NCBI RefSeq assembly: GCF_001598495.1
Contig: NZ_BCZB01000028.1
Span: 1 to 33,586, forward strand
From: Neokomagataea thailandica NBRC 106555
GTDB lineage: Bacteria > Pseudomonadota > Alphaproteobacteria > Acetobacterales > Acetobacteraceae
Direction: 5' to 3'
DNA length: 33,586 bases
Below the pieces are notes generated by a model. The model worked only from the letters and a program-made list of their open reading frames with translations. It made no database searches and had not been told where the DNA came from. A program made the position numbers and the translations under genes. Position 1 is the stretch's first letter. Each line of letters opens with the position of its first letter. Below are positions 33,336 through 33,586 of the stretch, piece after piece.

Positions 33336-33586
33336 TCTTCCAGCCGCCTACCCGGCGGGGAGCCAGTTCAGGATAGCGATAACGCAATGAGGAGATCTCT
33401 CAGCCGCCTACCCGGCGGGGAGCAAGTGCTGGGATGGCCAGAATTATTTCGATACTCTCTCAGCCGCCTACCCGGCGGGGAGATCGGCCTGTGTTGTTGT
33501 TCGATTGAGGTCAGCTCTCTCAGCCGCCTACCCGGCGGGGAGCGCTCAGCCGTTCATCGCCTAGTCGGACTAGGTTCTCTCAGCCG
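33336..33586 (-). CRISPR. Type I-F-like CRISPR array (trailer end, continues beyond window)
   Basis: Five repeats recur at an exact 60-base step: 28-base repeats at 33336, 33396, 33456 and 33516 and a cut one at 33576, with 32-base spacers. On the - strand the repeat folds as CCGCC, loop GGGTA, GGCGG, then the handle CTGAGAGA. This is the layout of canonical I-F repeats (5-base lead, 5-bp stem, 5-base loop, 8-base handle). The leftmost copy differs in its handle (CTGGAAGA) and marks the leader-distal end, so transcription runs right to left. The leader and any cas genes must be past the right edge. The repeat at 33456 differs in its outermost base. Confidence 0.93.

Overview
The window looks like a chromosomal piece of an alphaproteobacterium, most likely an acetic acid bacterium (Acetobacteraceae). 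The grounds are a FlaF/flagellin pair, a MucR/Ros-type regulator, an OlsB-like acyltransferase, Fur and an EmrAB-NodT efflux set. Base composition is roughly even in G and C, with a more A+T-rich phage block on the left. I cannot name the genus from sequence alone.

Layout. (1) 1-8196, + strand: right-hand end of a contractile-tail (Mu/P2-like) prophage or tailocin. It runs from a cut-off possible tape-measure C-terminus through gpU/DNA-circularisation-like, LysM gpX-like, gpD hub, gpV spike, gp25/gpW wedge and gpJ, then a spike-like protein, a Mu gp48-like protein and a glycine-rich fibre. Most junctions overlap or are short, so it reads as one transcription unit. No integrase, lysis gene or attachment site is visible. 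(2) 8345-15409: metabolic genes: pgm, ltaE (opposite strand, shared terminator hairpin), a folD-metF-like pair overlapping by 4 nt, and a secreted M1-type peptidase. (3) 15017-16996, - strand: flagellin and FlaF, separated by a terminator-like hairpin. (4) 17163-22241: a multidrug export locus, emrA-emrB, a TetR repressor and a NodT-type outer-membrane channel. The same operator-like palindrome (TGACCGA-N5-TCGGTCA) lies before emrA and between tetR and the channel gene, so the two half-operons can be controlled together. (5) 22341-24481: an OmpR/EnvZ-like two-component pair whose kinase seems to lack a normal start codon. (6) 24567-26868: nfuA, a RutE-like nitroreductase, tsaB and rimI, closely packed. 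(7) 26949-31422: a small TusA-like gene, mucR with a strong terminator, fur overlapping an olsB-like gene, lnt, and an XRE regulator. (8) 31423-32796: a structured spacer, a HCx5R phosphatase and a divergent proline-rich lipoprotein. (9) 32876-33586: a decayed IS3-family remnant, then the trailer end of a CRISPR array whose repeat geometry is type I-F.

The most notable items are the I-F array entering from the right edge (leader and any cas genes would lie beyond the window), the paired palindromes tying the export pump to its outer-membrane channel, the spike-like gene lodged between gpJ and the gp48-like gene, and the apparent ATT start of the histidine kinase. I found no clearly unprecedented multi-gene system. 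All family assignments are from reading the translated sequence; no database search was possible.
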